Below the pieces are notes generated by a model. The model was not told where the DNA came from, did not search any database, and was given only the letters and a program-made list of their open reading frames with translations. Shown here piece by piece: positions 10,708-20,722 of a stretch of 64,000 nucleotides of DNA. The stretch is from Planctomycetota bacterium (lineage in GTDB: Bacteria > Planctomycetota > Planctomycetia > Pirellulales > UBA1268). The number at the start of each line of letters is the position of its first letter. Position 1 is the first letter of the stretch. The DNA lies in the NCBI GenBank assembly GCA_003669585.1, contig QWOQ01000008.1:62001-126000 (forward strand), in the 5' to 3' direction. The position numbers and the translations under genes are program-made.

Positions 10708-11343
10708 TTAGGCATCTGCTTTCGCTGTCCGAATACGCCGTTCAAAACGGTCGTAGAGGTCCAAGAGTGCCTCTCGCAGGTTTCCAGATGATTTTCGAAA
10801 TGCATCTTCGCAATCATCCTCTTGAATGATTCCACCGTGACTCGGTAAACACCCTACCACTGCATTGAGAATCTGTTGATTCGACCTGCACTGCATGAGC
10901 TGTGAAAGTCGTGTTGTTTTGTGCGATGTGACAAGGAGTCCACAACGACGAAATCGTGCGATCGCCATAACAACACCTGAGAAGTATCCAACTCGTTCCC
11001 AGCCGTCAACGCAAACAATAGCTTTGCGAGAGGCAAAAGCAGTACCATAGATAAGTTGCAGTACGTCACCGAACGAACGAATAACAAACGCTTTGGTAAA
11101 AATTTTTTCCTGTTTGCAATGCTCCACGATCGCTGCCAAGAGCGTTGATTTTCCGCTCCCGTGCGGCCCCTCAATTGCAGCATATCTTGAGAGTGATTGA
11201 AATCGCTTAAATATTTCTTCGATATTGCATGGAACACCATTCTCATTCAGCGGTTCAATTCGACCAGCTCGAATGTACCGGGTTGCAAATGGATTGAATG
11301 GCAAACGTGTAATAACTTTTTCTTCGGCTGGCCTGCTGCTCAT
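10708..11343 (-). CDS. Small AAA+-like P-loop ATPase
   Basis: A 211-residue nucleotide-binding protein. The Walker A motif GPHGSGKST is at residues 59-67. A Walker B-like strand AIVCVDGWE (108-116) provides an acidic pair, and GLLVTSHK near 135-142 looks like a sensor-1 strand. The last 35 residues are helical (DAFRKSSGNLREALLDLYDRF), as in an AAA+ lid, so the fold is probably a compact AAA+ or DnaC/DnaA-like ATPase. It is the last gene of a three-gene operon: its ATG overlaps the stop of the previous gene (ATGA, 11340-11343). No signal peptide or membrane segment is present, so it is cytoplasmic. Its partner is probably the membrane protein encoded two genes upstream. No named family was recognised. 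Confidence 0.8.
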   Translation of the reverse strand: MSSRPAEEKVITRLPFNPFATRYIRAGRIEPLNENGVPCNIEEIFKRFQSLSRYAAIEGPHGSGKSTLLAAIVEHCKQEKIFTKAFVIRSFGDVLQLIYGTAFASRKAIVCVDGWERVGYFSGVVMAIARFRRCGLLVTSHKTTRLSQLMQCRSNQQILNAVVGCLPSHGGIIQEDDCEDAFRKSSGNLREALLDLYDRFERRIRTAKADA

Positions 11344-11744
11344 GTCCGACCCTCACCTGGCAATCGAGCCGGTGGCACATGCCCTACATCGAAAACATGT
11401 TCGGACACAAAGTCTCTTCCCCCAGCAAAGAAAAGTCGCACCCGCACACACCACCGTATTTTGACGATGAGCCCTTCATAGGAAAGAGGGCTCGCTGGAA
11501 GAACCACTGTAACGACTCCGTGGCTGACATCAGTTTTTAATAATTCACTGCCGGCAAGTCGTTGAAAAAAATGCACACCAAGATCCTCTTCGCCCTTGCC
11601 TTCGGTATACCAAAGCACCGATTGTTCAACGGCACGAAGATTCTCGATGACGCCAGTCATCGCATAGTGCGCTGACATCGGCATTCTCGGGGCGTATTCC
11701 CGCGAAGGTTGGTCAAACACAACGGTAATTGTTGGATCGCTCAT
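11340..11744 (-). CDS. Hypothetical protein, arrestin-like beta-sandwich
   Basis: A 134-residue protein in the middle of the operon. A GTG at 11747 and an ATG at 11744 are both possible starts; the ATG has AAGGA eight bases upstream and is preferred. The protein is predominantly beta. The pattern VVTVVLPASPLSYEG followed by LIVKIRWCVRVRLFF resembles the mid-domain strands of arrestin/Vps26/Spo0M-type sandwiches, where a short LPxSxPxS-like loop precedes an ixYxlrv strand. This resemblance is by eye and needs profile comparison. There are no membrane segments. Stop and start overlap with both neighbours, so the three proteins are probably made in step and act together. Confidence 0.65.
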   Translation of the reverse strand: MSDPTITVVFDQPSREYAPRMPMSAHYAMTGVIENLRAVEQSVLWYTEGKGEEDLGVHFFQRLAGSELLKTDVSHGVVTVVLPASPLSYEGLIVKIRWCVRVRLFFAGGRDFVSEHVFDVGHVPPARLPGEGRT

Positions 11745-13057
11745 CACGCTTTTCCTTCATCGGGAAAAACCACTAGGGAAAAACTCCGGCTGAATGGTCT
11801 CCATCGTTCGGGATCACCGCTCACCACAAGTTTCCAGTGCACACTATTGTGCTCAGATACAAATGAATGCATTGACTCTTGTGGAATTTCGATTCGAATC
11901 GTCGACTCAAAGCGATTCGTGGGCAAAATCCGGACGTCATCCCAACGCTTCAGAGGCTGACTTCGAACGACAAGATGCTCTGTTCGTACATCGGTACCCT
12001 GAAGGTAGGTCGCCCGCTCTTCCAGTTCGAGCTGCACTGAGATCGATCGCAACGTGCCACTGCCTCCCTGACTCACCAGCACGTCGTACATTCCTCCAGG
12101 ACGTAACGGGTGATCGGAAATTTCAATATGCGTTGGGCCTACTGCAGTTGCTAGAACAAATGATCGCAGAAAAAAAACAACGCCAAAAAGACCAATCACA
12201 AAAAATGGCAACAAGAGCGCAAAAAGGATGGGATCTGAGCGACCACTGGCGAGATCGAATCCGGCATTGATTGCAAGGACGATCACTACCGCGTTCCAGA
12301 GAACCGCGAAAACACCAAGTCCGGTCAGTGACCAGTTATCGCGACTCTCTATCGGCAATCTGTACCTGAGAATGGTGCCAGGTGAATTCACAAGGTCATC
12401 ACATGTAGGCACCGATGGATAGTGAGTCGAACGGTCATCGATGTCCTCGATGGGCTCAAGGATATCGGGAAATGATCGCTGTAGTGCCCGCCTTTCTTCC
12501 GACTTTCCAAGCGTTGTTACGACACGAACAAGTCCAGAGCCTCCAAGAATCACAAGTGCTCCGGGAAGAAGCAGCGTGAGCAACCACATCCACCAGTGAT
12601 ACCCTCTGACAAGAACAACTGAATCTGAATTTTCTGGGTCATACCAACAGGGCAGCCGTGAACCTATTAAAAATGCATCGAGCTTGGATTGGGCAGCATT
12701 TTCATCCTCCAAATACTGACTTTGTGATAATAAGGTCCAGGACTCATGTCGAATACCTCCTGCCACATCGAACGCCAACCTGACTTGCGGTTGCCAACTC
12801 TGCGTAAATGTGCCCGGGGGATCCTCTCGAGAGCGGCGGTCGAGTCGCTTTTCGAGAACAACTCCTTCGCTGATGATAAATTCGTGATTGATTCTCCACT
12901 CTGGAACTGCTACTCCAGAAAGCAGAAGTGCGCCGAAGACAATTCCCGTAACGAAAAACATCGCATAGAAGATTCCCTCACCAAACGACCCCCACAAAGC
13001 ACTTCCGGTACGCCGGTGCCCTCTTTTCTTACCGTAAAATTTTGGAAATCGAACCAT
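11744..13057 (-). CDS. Membrane protein, DUF3592-like with arrestin-like tail
   Basis: First gene of the operon, 437 residues. Membrane segments are visible at about 27-47 and 153-177 and as a pair near 250-310. The loop between the first two (EGVVLEKR... VRLAFDVAG... LPCWYDPENSDSVVLVRG) has the look of DUF3592: an extracytoplasmic beta domain ending in a YDPxNP-like motif before the second helix. The last 120 residues are beta-rich (ISVQLELEERATYL, TIRIEIPQ, VHWKLVVSGD), like an arrestin-type domain and like the next gene product. The start at 13057 has GAG a few bases upstream. It is divergent from the beta-propeller gene. Its function is unknown; membrane signalling or envelope sensing is a guess from architecture. 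Confidence 0.75.
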   Translation of the reverse strand: MVRFPKFYGKKRGHRRTGSALWGSFGEGIFYAMFFVTGIVFGALLLSGVAVPEWRINHEFIISEGVVLEKRLDRRSREDPPGTFTQSWQPQVRLAFDVAGGIRHESWTLLSQSQYLEDENAAQSKLDAFLIGSRLPCWYDPENSDSVVLVRGYHWWMWLLTLLLPGALVILGGSGLVRVVTTLGKSEERRALQRSFPDILEPIEDIDDRSTHYPSVPTCDDLVNSPGTILRYRLPIESRDNWSLTGLGVFAVLWNAVVIVLAINAGFDLASGRSDPILFALLLPFFVIGLFGVVFFLRSFVLATAVGPTHIEISDHPLRPGGMYDVLVSQGGSGTLRSISVQLELEERATYLQGTDVRTEHLVVRSQPLKRWDDVRILPTNRFESTIRIEIPQESMHSFVSEHNSVHWKLVVSGDPERWRPFSRSFSLVVFPDEGKA

Positions 13058-13210
13058 ACTTTTTCTCAGTCAACTCGCAGCGGAGCCTGTCATGAGTCGC
13101 TCACAAAACCTTCGTCTTATACGGTCTTGCTCTCAAAAATACGAAATCGAGTGAATCTCGTAGCTGACCCTCGAGGAGCACTATACTCTCCACACCCTCA
13201 GAGAAATAAA

Positions 13211-14551
13211 ATGATTGTTTCACGCGAGTTTCTTCCGCTGTGTTCCATTCGCGGTCTTGTACAAACGATGCCTCTCCTTCGAAAACAAGTGATCGCTGCA
13301 ATGCTTGCGATTTGTTTCTTGGGGGTAGGCACGCACTTCTCGCTGGCAGGCGATTGGCCTCAGATTCTCGGTCCAACGCGGGATGGCCGAGCGTCACCAG
13401 ACGAAAAAATATCGATTGCGTGGCCTCCTGAAGGTCCACGTGTTGCATGGCGAATGAAGGCCGGCAGCGGATATTCCGGAGCAGCTGTCTCGGAAGGAAA
13501 GGTCATGCTCTTTCACCGTATTGAAAACGAGGATTTGCTTGAGTGCCTCGACCTCGAGACAGGGGATACCCTTTGGACCACTTCCTTTAAGGCTCGCTTT
13601 TCTCCAACTGTCACACCGGATAACGGACCACGATGCGTTCCTTTGATCGTGAAATCGAATGTGATCGTGTTCTCAGCCGCAGGCACTCTTTCGTGCGTTG
13701 AGATTAAAAATGGAAAAGTAGTGTGGTCGGTCGATTTAGCCAAACGATATTCAGCACCGGACGGCTATTTCGGCTTTGGTTCTTCGCCGCTTGAGAGTGA
13801 TGGATTGATCATTTCAATTGTCGGTGGGCGAGGGGAACCGGGAGTCGAAGGTGGAATTGTGGCGGTTCGAATCAATGACGGAAGCGTGGCGTGGAGCGCG
13901 ACGGACGAGAAGGCCGGGTACTCCGCACCGCAAGTCATGAACATCGGAGAAACACGTGTCGTCGTAGCAGTCACGCGGCTGGGGCTTTTATGTTTTGAAC
14001 CACACACTGGAAAAGTGCATTTTCGATTTTCGTTTGGCACCACCGGGCCAACGGTGAATGCGGCGACTCCGGTAGTAATTGGCTCCACTCTTTTTGCATC
14101 TTCAAGCTACGGCGTCGGGCTTCTGGCCGTGGAGACCTTCGAGAAAAATGATGGCTCGGTGGATGCTGAAGAAAAGTGGCGCAGCGATGATCTTCTTTCA
14201 AGCCAGTTCACGACACCGCTTGTCATGGACCAACTATTACTTGGTCCACATGGACGACACGATATCGGTTCACCGTCGCTCCGTATGGTGGACTGCGCAC
14301 AAAAGCGAGTCCTCTGGGAAGAGGATGGATTTGGTGCCTGCGGCCTCATTCGTGTTCAGGATACCGTGCTTGCGGTGCGTTCTCGTGGAGAACTCGTCGT
14401 CGCAAAGCCAGATAAAACAGGATTTCATTCCATGTCACGAGCGCAAATCGCCACCGGTGAAGTGCTCGCTCTCCCAGCACTTTCAGATGGTCGCCTGCTC
14501 GTACGCGATTCTGCTGGACTTGTCTGCCTTGATTTGCGATCAGACGACTAA
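13211..14551 (+). CDS. Exported PQQ-type beta-propeller protein
   Basis: A 446-residue secreted protein of the PQQ/BamB-like repeat type that is expanded in planctomycetes. After a signal sequence (MLAICFLGVGTHFSLAG) it begins DWPQILGPTRDGRASPD, the usual opening of these propellers. Repeats with the tryptophan motif follow: LECLDLETGDTLWTTSF, SCVEIKNGKVVWSVDL, VAVRINDGSVAWSATD, LLCFEPHTGKVHFRF and a degenerate set later. Such propellers serve as binding scaffolds; there is no evidence for PQQ or a dehydrogenase active site. The frame is open back to 12746, but that part overlaps the divergent membrane gene and is not coding. ATG 13211 or 13268 are the realistic starts, neither with a strong ribosome site. 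Confidence 0.85.
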   Translation: MIVSREFLPLCSIRGLVQTMPLLRKQVIAAMLAICFLGVGTHFSLAGDWPQILGPTRDGRASPDEKISIAWPPEGPRVAWRMKAGSGYSGAAVSEGKVMLFHRIENEDLLECLDLETGDTLWTTSFKARFSPTVTPDNGPRCVPLIVKSNVIVFSAAGTLSCVEIKNGKVVWSVDLAKRYSAPDGYFGFGSSPLESDGLIISIVGGRGEPGVEGGIVAVRINDGSVAWSATDEKAGYSAPQVMNIGETRVVVAVTRLGLLCFEPHTGKVHFRFSFGTTGPTVNAATPVVIGSTLFASSSYGVGLLAVETFEKNDGSVDAEEKWRSDDLLSSQFTTPLVMDQLLLGPHGRHDIGSPSLRMVDCAQKRVLWEEDGFGACGLIRVQDTVLAVRSRGELVVAKPDKTGFHSMSRAQIATGEVLALPALSDGRLLVRDSAGLVCLDLRSDD

Positions 14552-14589
14552 TCCAGCAGAAGCTCGAGAACAAAATTCTTTGTCTGCCG

Positions 14590-14883
14590 TTACTCGCTCA
14601 GTACAGCCACATGTTCCTGCAGTTGGGCATCAGAACGCGCTGAACGAAAAAAGCCGATTTTTTCAAGCGATTTATAGACCTCTTCGAGCGTCTTTTCGCC
14701 AAAGTTTGAAATCGACAGAAGATCCGATCTCGTGCAGTTGAGAAGATCGTGAACGGTAAAAATGCCCTTTTCTTCAAGGCAATTGGTGGTCCTCACCGAG
14801 AGGCCAATCTCTGCAGTACTCATTTCAAGCTTTTCTGCCATTTCATCTGACTGCGTCAGATTTTTATACGGAATTCTCGGCAT
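14590..14883 (-). CDS. Free-standing RNA polymerase alpha C-terminal domain protein
   Basis: A 97-residue protein consisting of little more than an RNA polymerase alpha-CTD. GLSVRTTNCLEEKGIFTVHDLL and NFGEKTLEEVYKSLEKIGF match the E. coli alpha-CTD almost without gaps. The residues that contact UP-element DNA are kept: Arg31 (R265 in E. coli), Asn34 (N268), Cys35 (C269), Gly62 (G296) and Lys64 (K298), with Thr65 in place of S299. The N-terminal dimerisation domain that binds beta and beta-prime is absent. The ATG at 14883 has GGGAGG about six bases upstream, so this start is favoured over one at 14901. It converges on the beta-propeller gene and is divergent from the helicase. It may be a small DNA-binding regulator that competes for UP elements or activator surfaces; that is inference. 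Confidence 0.9.
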   Translation of the reverse strand: MPRIPYKNLTQSDEMAEKLEMSTAEIGLSVRTTNCLEEKGIFTVHDLLNCTRSDLLSISNFGEKTLEEVYKSLEKIGFFRSARSDAQLQEHVAVLSE

Positions 14884-15075
14884 GGGGTCCCTCCCGTGCA
14901 AAACAATCGAACTGAGAACCGAACGTCTGATCGGTTATGGAATTCCTATCGAGGCTCCATCGTGTGAAGGGAGGAATATACTCCATGAACACCTTTTTCG
15001 ACTACCCATCGCTTTTCAACACATTCACCGACCCACGCCTTGCGGTTTGCCCCAACTTCCACATTCCCTGAATCG

Positions 15076-17475
15076 ATGAGGTTTTTCGTGCTACAGGTTT
15101 CTCTGAATTCTCTCAATAACCAGCAACGACTCGCAGCCACGCACATCGACGGGCCAATGCTTGTTCTGGCAGGCCCCGGTAGCGGGAAGACCCGAGTTGT
15201 GACGCATCGTGTCGCACATCTTATCTGCGAAGGAGTGCCGCCGGAGCAGATTGTCGCACTCTCTTTTACCAATAAAGCCGCCGATGAAATGCGTCGCAGA
15301 GTTACCCAACTCATTGGCCCGCAACCGGTTGAAATGGGAACTTTTCACCGATTCTCAGCTCGCTTCCTCAGGCACCATGCCAGATTTGTTGGACTCACGA
15401 GCGACTATTCGATCCTCGACACCGACGATTCCAAAAAATTACTTCGACGGGCTGCCAAATCGATCGGTCTTCCTCTCACTCACACACCGGTAGACCGTCT
15501 CGCGGGAGTGATTAGCCGTGCAAAAAATGACTTTGTGTCACCGCACACATTTGAACCCCGCTGGGGTCATCCTGAAGACGACATTGCCGCTCGCGTGTGG
15601 CCGCTCTACCAACGCATGCTCCTGGAAAACAATGCAGTCGATTTCGATGATTTGCTTGTGCATGTGGCACGCGTGCTCACTGAGCAGCCCGAACTTCGCT
15701 CGATGCTCGACGCCCGTCATCGCTGGATTCTGGTCGATGAGTATCAAGATACAAACGCTGTGCAGTACATGATCGTGCACGCATTATCGATCGACCATCC
15801 AAACCTATCGGTTACTGGTGATCCCGATCAGGCGATCTATGGATGGCGGGGAGCGAGCATTCGCAACATCCTTGAGTTTGAACGCGACTATCCCACCGCA
15901 CGCATTGTGAAACTTGAACGGAACTATCGAAGCACGTCGAACATTCTTGGTACGGCCGACCGCCTCATCGCTCACAACACCAAACGCAAACCGAAAATAC
16001 TTCTCACTGATGCGCCTCCAGGAGCCCCGGTGCGAATAGTTCTGGATAGCTCCAGCCGTGACGAGGCCGATCGTATTGCCAATGAAATCCAAGCATCTGT
16101 TGTGTCGGGCCGTCGAAAAGCCAGTGACCATGCGATTCTCTTTCGCACCAATGCCTTGTCGCGTTCATTCGAAGTGGCGCTTCGCACTCGCGGTGTCGCG
16201 TATCAGCTCGTAAGAGGACTTGAATTTTTTAAACGTAAAGAAATTAAAGATGTTGTTGCGTGGCTACGATTGCTACGCAATCCTCGAGACGATGAGGCTT
16301 TTCTGCGAGTCGTCAACGTGCCGGCCCGAGGCCTCGGGCGACAGTCTCTCGAAGCCCTCGGTCAATGGGCTGATGACCAAAAGGTTTCGCGACTTGAAGC
16401 TGCTGGAAAAGCCTTTTCGATTCAAGGTATTTCCTCTCGTGCACGAGGATCGCTCGGACGTTTTGTACAGCTGCACGATGAGCTTTCGAGCCGCCATGAT
16501 CATCGTGTGGCCGACCTTCTTGAAGCGGTACTCGACCGCACCGGTTACCGCGCGATGCTCGAGCGCGAAGAAGATGAAGAGGGTGAGGACAGACTCGCAA
16601 ATATCGAAGAACTTCTCACGGCAGCTCGGGAACTCGATGAGGAGCATGTCGGCACCGATGCCCTCGAAGCTTTTTTGGAAACCACAGCACTCGTGGCCGA
16701 TACCGACGCGTGGGAACCCACGGCTGACAGGGTGTCTCTCATGACGCTCCATGCAGTCAAAGGACTTGAATTTCCAGTCGTTTACATCGTAGCGATGGAG
16801 GATGGCATTCTTCCGCATGAACGAAGCCTTCATGCTCCAGATACTCTTGAAGAAGAACGGCGGCTCGTATTTGTCGGCATCACGCGTGGTCGTGAAGAGG
16901 TGCACGCAAGCTGTGCCCGCATACGCGATTATCGTGGAACAAAACGGGTCTGCACGCCAAGTATTTTTCTTGCTCAATTGACAGGGGACGAGACGATCGT
17001 ATGTGGCTCCGAAGCACCTGCCGATGGCCGAATATCTTGCAGCGCACTGTTTGACGATGAGAGTCAGATTATTTCTTCAGACGCCTCTTTTGAAACTTCC
17101 GAAGAATCACAGATCCTCCCAGAACATTGCTCTGGCACTTCCACTCTTGTTTCGGATGGCCCAACTTTTGAGTCCGACTCACGAGAAGATCGACCCTTGC
17201 CGAAACAGCCCTCGCGAAATCGTCACTGGAACATTCAATCAGCGGCCGATTTGGTCATACAACAATCGGTGCCAAAATCTGTTTTCCATACAGGTCAGCG
17301 AGTCATTCATCCACATTACGGACGAGGATTTATCCAAAAGGTGACCGGCACCAGTCCAAAGCTGGTGGGAACAGTGATCTTTGATGGCGTTTCGAAACCG
17401 CGCACGTTCATTCTTCATCTGAGCGGACTTGAACCTGAGTCCGACGCTGTTGGGAACGTTCCTCGCGAGAATTAG
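15076..17475 (+). CDS. UvrD/PcrA-type 3'-5' DNA helicase
   Basis: A superfamily 1A helicase of the UvrD/PcrA group, 799 residues from the ATG at 15076 (an ATG at 15040 is also in frame). All helicase motifs are visible in order: Q motif NNQQRLAA, motif I AGPGSGKT, Ia LSFTNKAADEM, II VDEYQDTNAVQY, III GDPDQAIYGWRGA, IV LERNYRST, V MTLHAVKGLEFPVVY and VI VGITRGREE. The last 60 residues (FHTGQRVIHPHYGRGFIQKV to the end) resemble the Tudor-like tail of PcrA that binds RNA polymerase. It is joined to the core by a Ser/Glu-rich linker of about 90 residues. The likely role is nucleotide excision repair and clearing of replication or transcription conflicts. It is divergent from the alpha-CTD gene. 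Confidence 0.95.
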   Translation: MRFFVLQVSLNSLNNQQRLAATHIDGPMLVLAGPGSGKTRVVTHRVAHLICEGVPPEQIVALSFTNKAADEMRRRVTQLIGPQPVEMGTFHRFSARFLRHHARFVGLTSDYSILDTDDSKKLLRRAAKSIGLPLTHTPVDRLAGVISRAKNDFVSPHTFEPRWGHPEDDIAARVWPLYQRMLLENNAVDFDDLLVHVARVLTEQPELRSMLDARHRWILVDEYQDTNAVQYMIVHALSIDHPNLSVTGDPDQAIYGWRGASIRNILEFERDYPTARIVKLERNYRSTSNILGTADRLIAHNTKRKPKILLTDAPPGAPVRIVLDSSSRDEADRIANEIQASVVSGRRKASDHAILFRTNALSRSFEVALRTRGVAYQLVRGLEFFKRKEIKDVVAWLRLLRNPRDDEAFLRVVNVPARGLGRQSLEALGQWADDQKVSRLEAAGKAFSIQGISSRARGSLGRFVQLHDELSSRHDHRVADLLEAVLDRTGYRAMLEREEDEEGEDRLANIEELLTAARELDEEHVGTDALEAFLETTALVADTDAWEPTADRVSLMTLHAVKGLEFPVVYIVAMEDGILPHERSLHAPDTLEEERRLVFVGITRGREEVHASCARIRDYRGTKRVCTPSIFLAQLTGDETIVCGSEAPADGRISCSALFDDESQIISSDASFETSEESQILPEHCSGTSTLVSDGPTFESDSREDRPLPKQPSRNRHWNIQSAADLVIQQSVPKSVFHTGQRVIHPHYGRGFIQKVTGTSPKLVGTVIFDGVSKPRTFILHLSGLEPESDAVGNVPREN

Positions 17476-17512
17476 CAACGTGTTGGTCGTGTACTCGCGT
17501 TATGAGAAGCCC

Positions 17513-18526
<1,014 letters not shown>

Positions 18527-20722
18527 CTATTCCTTCTGACTTTCTTTCGACCCAACCATTGTGCTTCTGTTGAAATCGCGATGACTTATCACATACATCC
18601 AGACTGCTGACACGCTGATCGCGACTGCTGAAGCGATCAGCCATAGCGCTGGCAAATGCTCGGCAACACTTTCTCCAAAGGCAATCTTCCCAAGATCTTC
18701 GCTTTTTGTTGCCATCACAAGTAAGAGGGAATTGTGACAGACATGCATGACCATCGAAGGAACAATGCTTCCTGTTCGTATCAAAAGCCATCCTAAAATC
18801 ATTCCCATAATGGTACTCGGAAGGAATCGTTCTGGTGCGGCACCTGCGGAAAGGATCACGTGAAACAAACCAAAAATGATGCTGGAAATCATCAGCGCTG
18901 AACCAACCTGCAGTGAACGCCGCAGAGCGCCAAGAAGAAATCCTCTGAAAAATAACTCTTCGAAAATTCCAGGTGCCACTCCAATGGCCCCCACAATCAA
19001 CCATGGAGAAACGCTCTTCCACGACTCTAGCATTGATTGCACAGCCTTTACTTTTGAATCATCGAGTACTTGGATGCCCAACGATCGGCTCCAGAGTACG
19101 ACTTCATGAATCCAAGGCCATGTTGCAACTCCGAGCAGTATCGCTGCTGGAAAAATCAGTAGCGACGGTACATAAAGCCTGAATGTCGCCCTCCATTGAA
19201 GTCGGTTCCACCACACGACGGATGCTGGAAGACCACCGAAAAGCAACGCTGTAAAAATTGCAGATGCCATTAAGCGTGACGAAGGGCTCCATGTTTTACT
19301 CTGACCAAGGATGCCGGTTGCAATAAAGTGCAGCGGAAGAATCGCTCCAAGCGTGAGTAGCGTTGTGTGCATGGCCGGGACATCTCGGCCACTCTTGGGA
19401 CGACGCAGGACATCTGCCCAGCTCATTTGTCCACCGACAACAAGTGCATCCGATCCAAATCGTCGAGCCGCTACTGCCAGCGCAGCAGCGGCATAGACGA
19501 GCGTGCTTGTAACCGCCACAAACGCTGGCAGCGGATGAATCGTGCCTTCAAAGAGTTCTTTGGCGACCAGTAACATATTGACCAACGGCACGATTGACAG
19601 AAGTCCATCGAGCCGCCACGAGGGAATCAAAACGGCTACCGCGGGAGTAATTGAAAGCAGCATCAGCGGAATTAAAAAAGCCTGCGCTTCCTTGAAACTG
19701 CGTGCGGTACTCGCGAGCAGAAGCAGAATCGCTGAATAAAATGCTCCAAACACCGTCAGAACCAAGAGGAAAGACAGCACCAATCGCGGGCTGAGTGCTG
19801 CATCCCCCAACAGCGTACTTTGCAGGCCGAGTGCATAGCCCGTGACGGTCATGGCGATGACGTTCACCAGACCTGTCAGCAGCGTCACTGCGAGCACTGA
19901 TACATATTTTGCAGCAAGAATGCGCACCATTGGAACAGGCAACGCTACAAGAGTTTCAAGCGTATCACGTTCACGTTCACCCGCCGTGAGATCGATCGCT
20001 GGATAGACTCCTCCTGTCACTGTTAATAAAAGAATGACCAGCGGCAATAATCCAAGTATTCCAATATCTTCCGATAGCATTGGGACATATTGAACTGATT
20101 GCTCAACTCGACCGGGACTGGGGTGATTGATGTCTTCGTTTATGGATGTCACCATGAGCAGGCTGAACGCTCGCAGTCGTTCGCGCACAATCGTGCCGGC
20201 CGTCCGACTGATTCCATAGTCTTTGGCAATCACAATTTTTAGACGAAGACCACTTCTGTCAGTCTCCGTATTGTTTATCGGTGCATCGAGACGCACGCCA
20301 ACATCAGCAACTCCCGCAGAGATAGCATCCGCAAGATTAAAACTCGACTCCTTATTGGGTACGATTGTGCGCCAGAGAGACTTCGGTTTGCTTGTATCTT
20401 CTGAAGGCAGTTCTTTCGCCAACTCCTCTTCCCCACGTTGCAACATGCTGGAAACGATTCCCGCAGTCTGTTCATTCTCAAATGCAATCCGATACTCCTG
20501 GATTGGGTTCATCACCCCTTGAATCGCCAGAAATCGCAATACCATGCCCAAGAGCGGATACAGCAACAGTGGCATCAGCAGCAGAGTGCCGATCGTGCGA
20601 GGATCGCGAAGGGTTTCCTGAAGTTCCTTGCGAGTGAAACTCCACTGCTGTCTCCACCACTCCCTTGAGGTCTGATCGTTGGGGAGCTGTTTTTTAAAAG
20701 ACTGAGGCTCTCCGTCGTTCAT
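18527..20722 (-). CDS. ABC transporter permease fused to CPBP intramembrane protease
   Basis: A 731-residue polytopic membrane protein. The N-terminal half is an ABC-2/NatB-type exporter permease: cytoplasmic start, WSFTRKELQETLRDPRTI at 27-44, a first membrane span, a large extracytoplasmic loop, then spans from about 220 to 420 with GERERDTLETLVALP at 248-262. The C-terminal half is a CPBP (CAAX protease and bacteriocin-processing) family domain: FEELFFRG with Glu588, Glu589 and Arg593, His620 in GLFHVILS, and HVCHNS (His660, His663, Asn664), the expected metal-ligand pattern of these glutamic intramembrane proteases. Its start overlaps the stop of the ATPase gene by one base. Coupled export and processing of a substrate is inferred from the fusion. 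Confidence 0.92.
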   Translation of the reverse strand: MNDGEPQSFKKQLPNDQTSREWWRQQWSFTRKELQETLRDPRTIGTLLLMPLLLYPLLGMVLRFLAIQGVMNPIQEYRIAFENEQTAGIVSSMLQRGEEELAKELPSEDTSKPKSLWRTIVPNKESSFNLADAISAGVADVGVRLDAPINNTETDRSGLRLKIVIAKDYGISRTAGTIVRERLRAFSLLMVTSINEDINHPSPGRVEQSVQYVPMLSEDIGILGLLPLVILLLTVTGGVYPAIDLTAGERERDTLETLVALPVPMVRILAAKYVSVLAVTLLTGLVNVIAMTVTGYALGLQSTLLGDAALSPRLVLSFLLVLTVFGAFYSAILLLLASTARSFKEAQAFLIPLMLLSITPAVAVLIPSWRLDGLLSIVPLVNMLLVAKELFEGTIHPLPAFVAVTSTLVYAAAALAVAARRFGSDALVVGGQMSWADVLRRPKSGRDVPAMHTTLLTLGAILPLHFIATGILGQSKTWSPSSRLMASAIFTALLFGGLPASVVWWNRLQWRATFRLYVPSLLIFPAAILLGVATWPWIHEVVLWSRSLGIQVLDDSKVKAVQSMLESWKSVSPWLIVGAIGVAPGIFEELFFRGFLLGALRRSLQVGSALMISSIIFGLFHVILSAGAAPERFLPSTIMGMILGWLLIRTGSIVPSMVMHVCHNSLLLVMATKSEDLGKIAFGESVAEHLPALWLIASAVAISVSAVWMYVISHRDFNRSTMVGSKESQKE

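Noticed and set aside
12746-13210. Long upstream extension of the beta-propeller frame
   Set aside because: It lies antisense within the divergent membrane-protein gene, and the added residues have no family character; the signal peptide begins after 13211.
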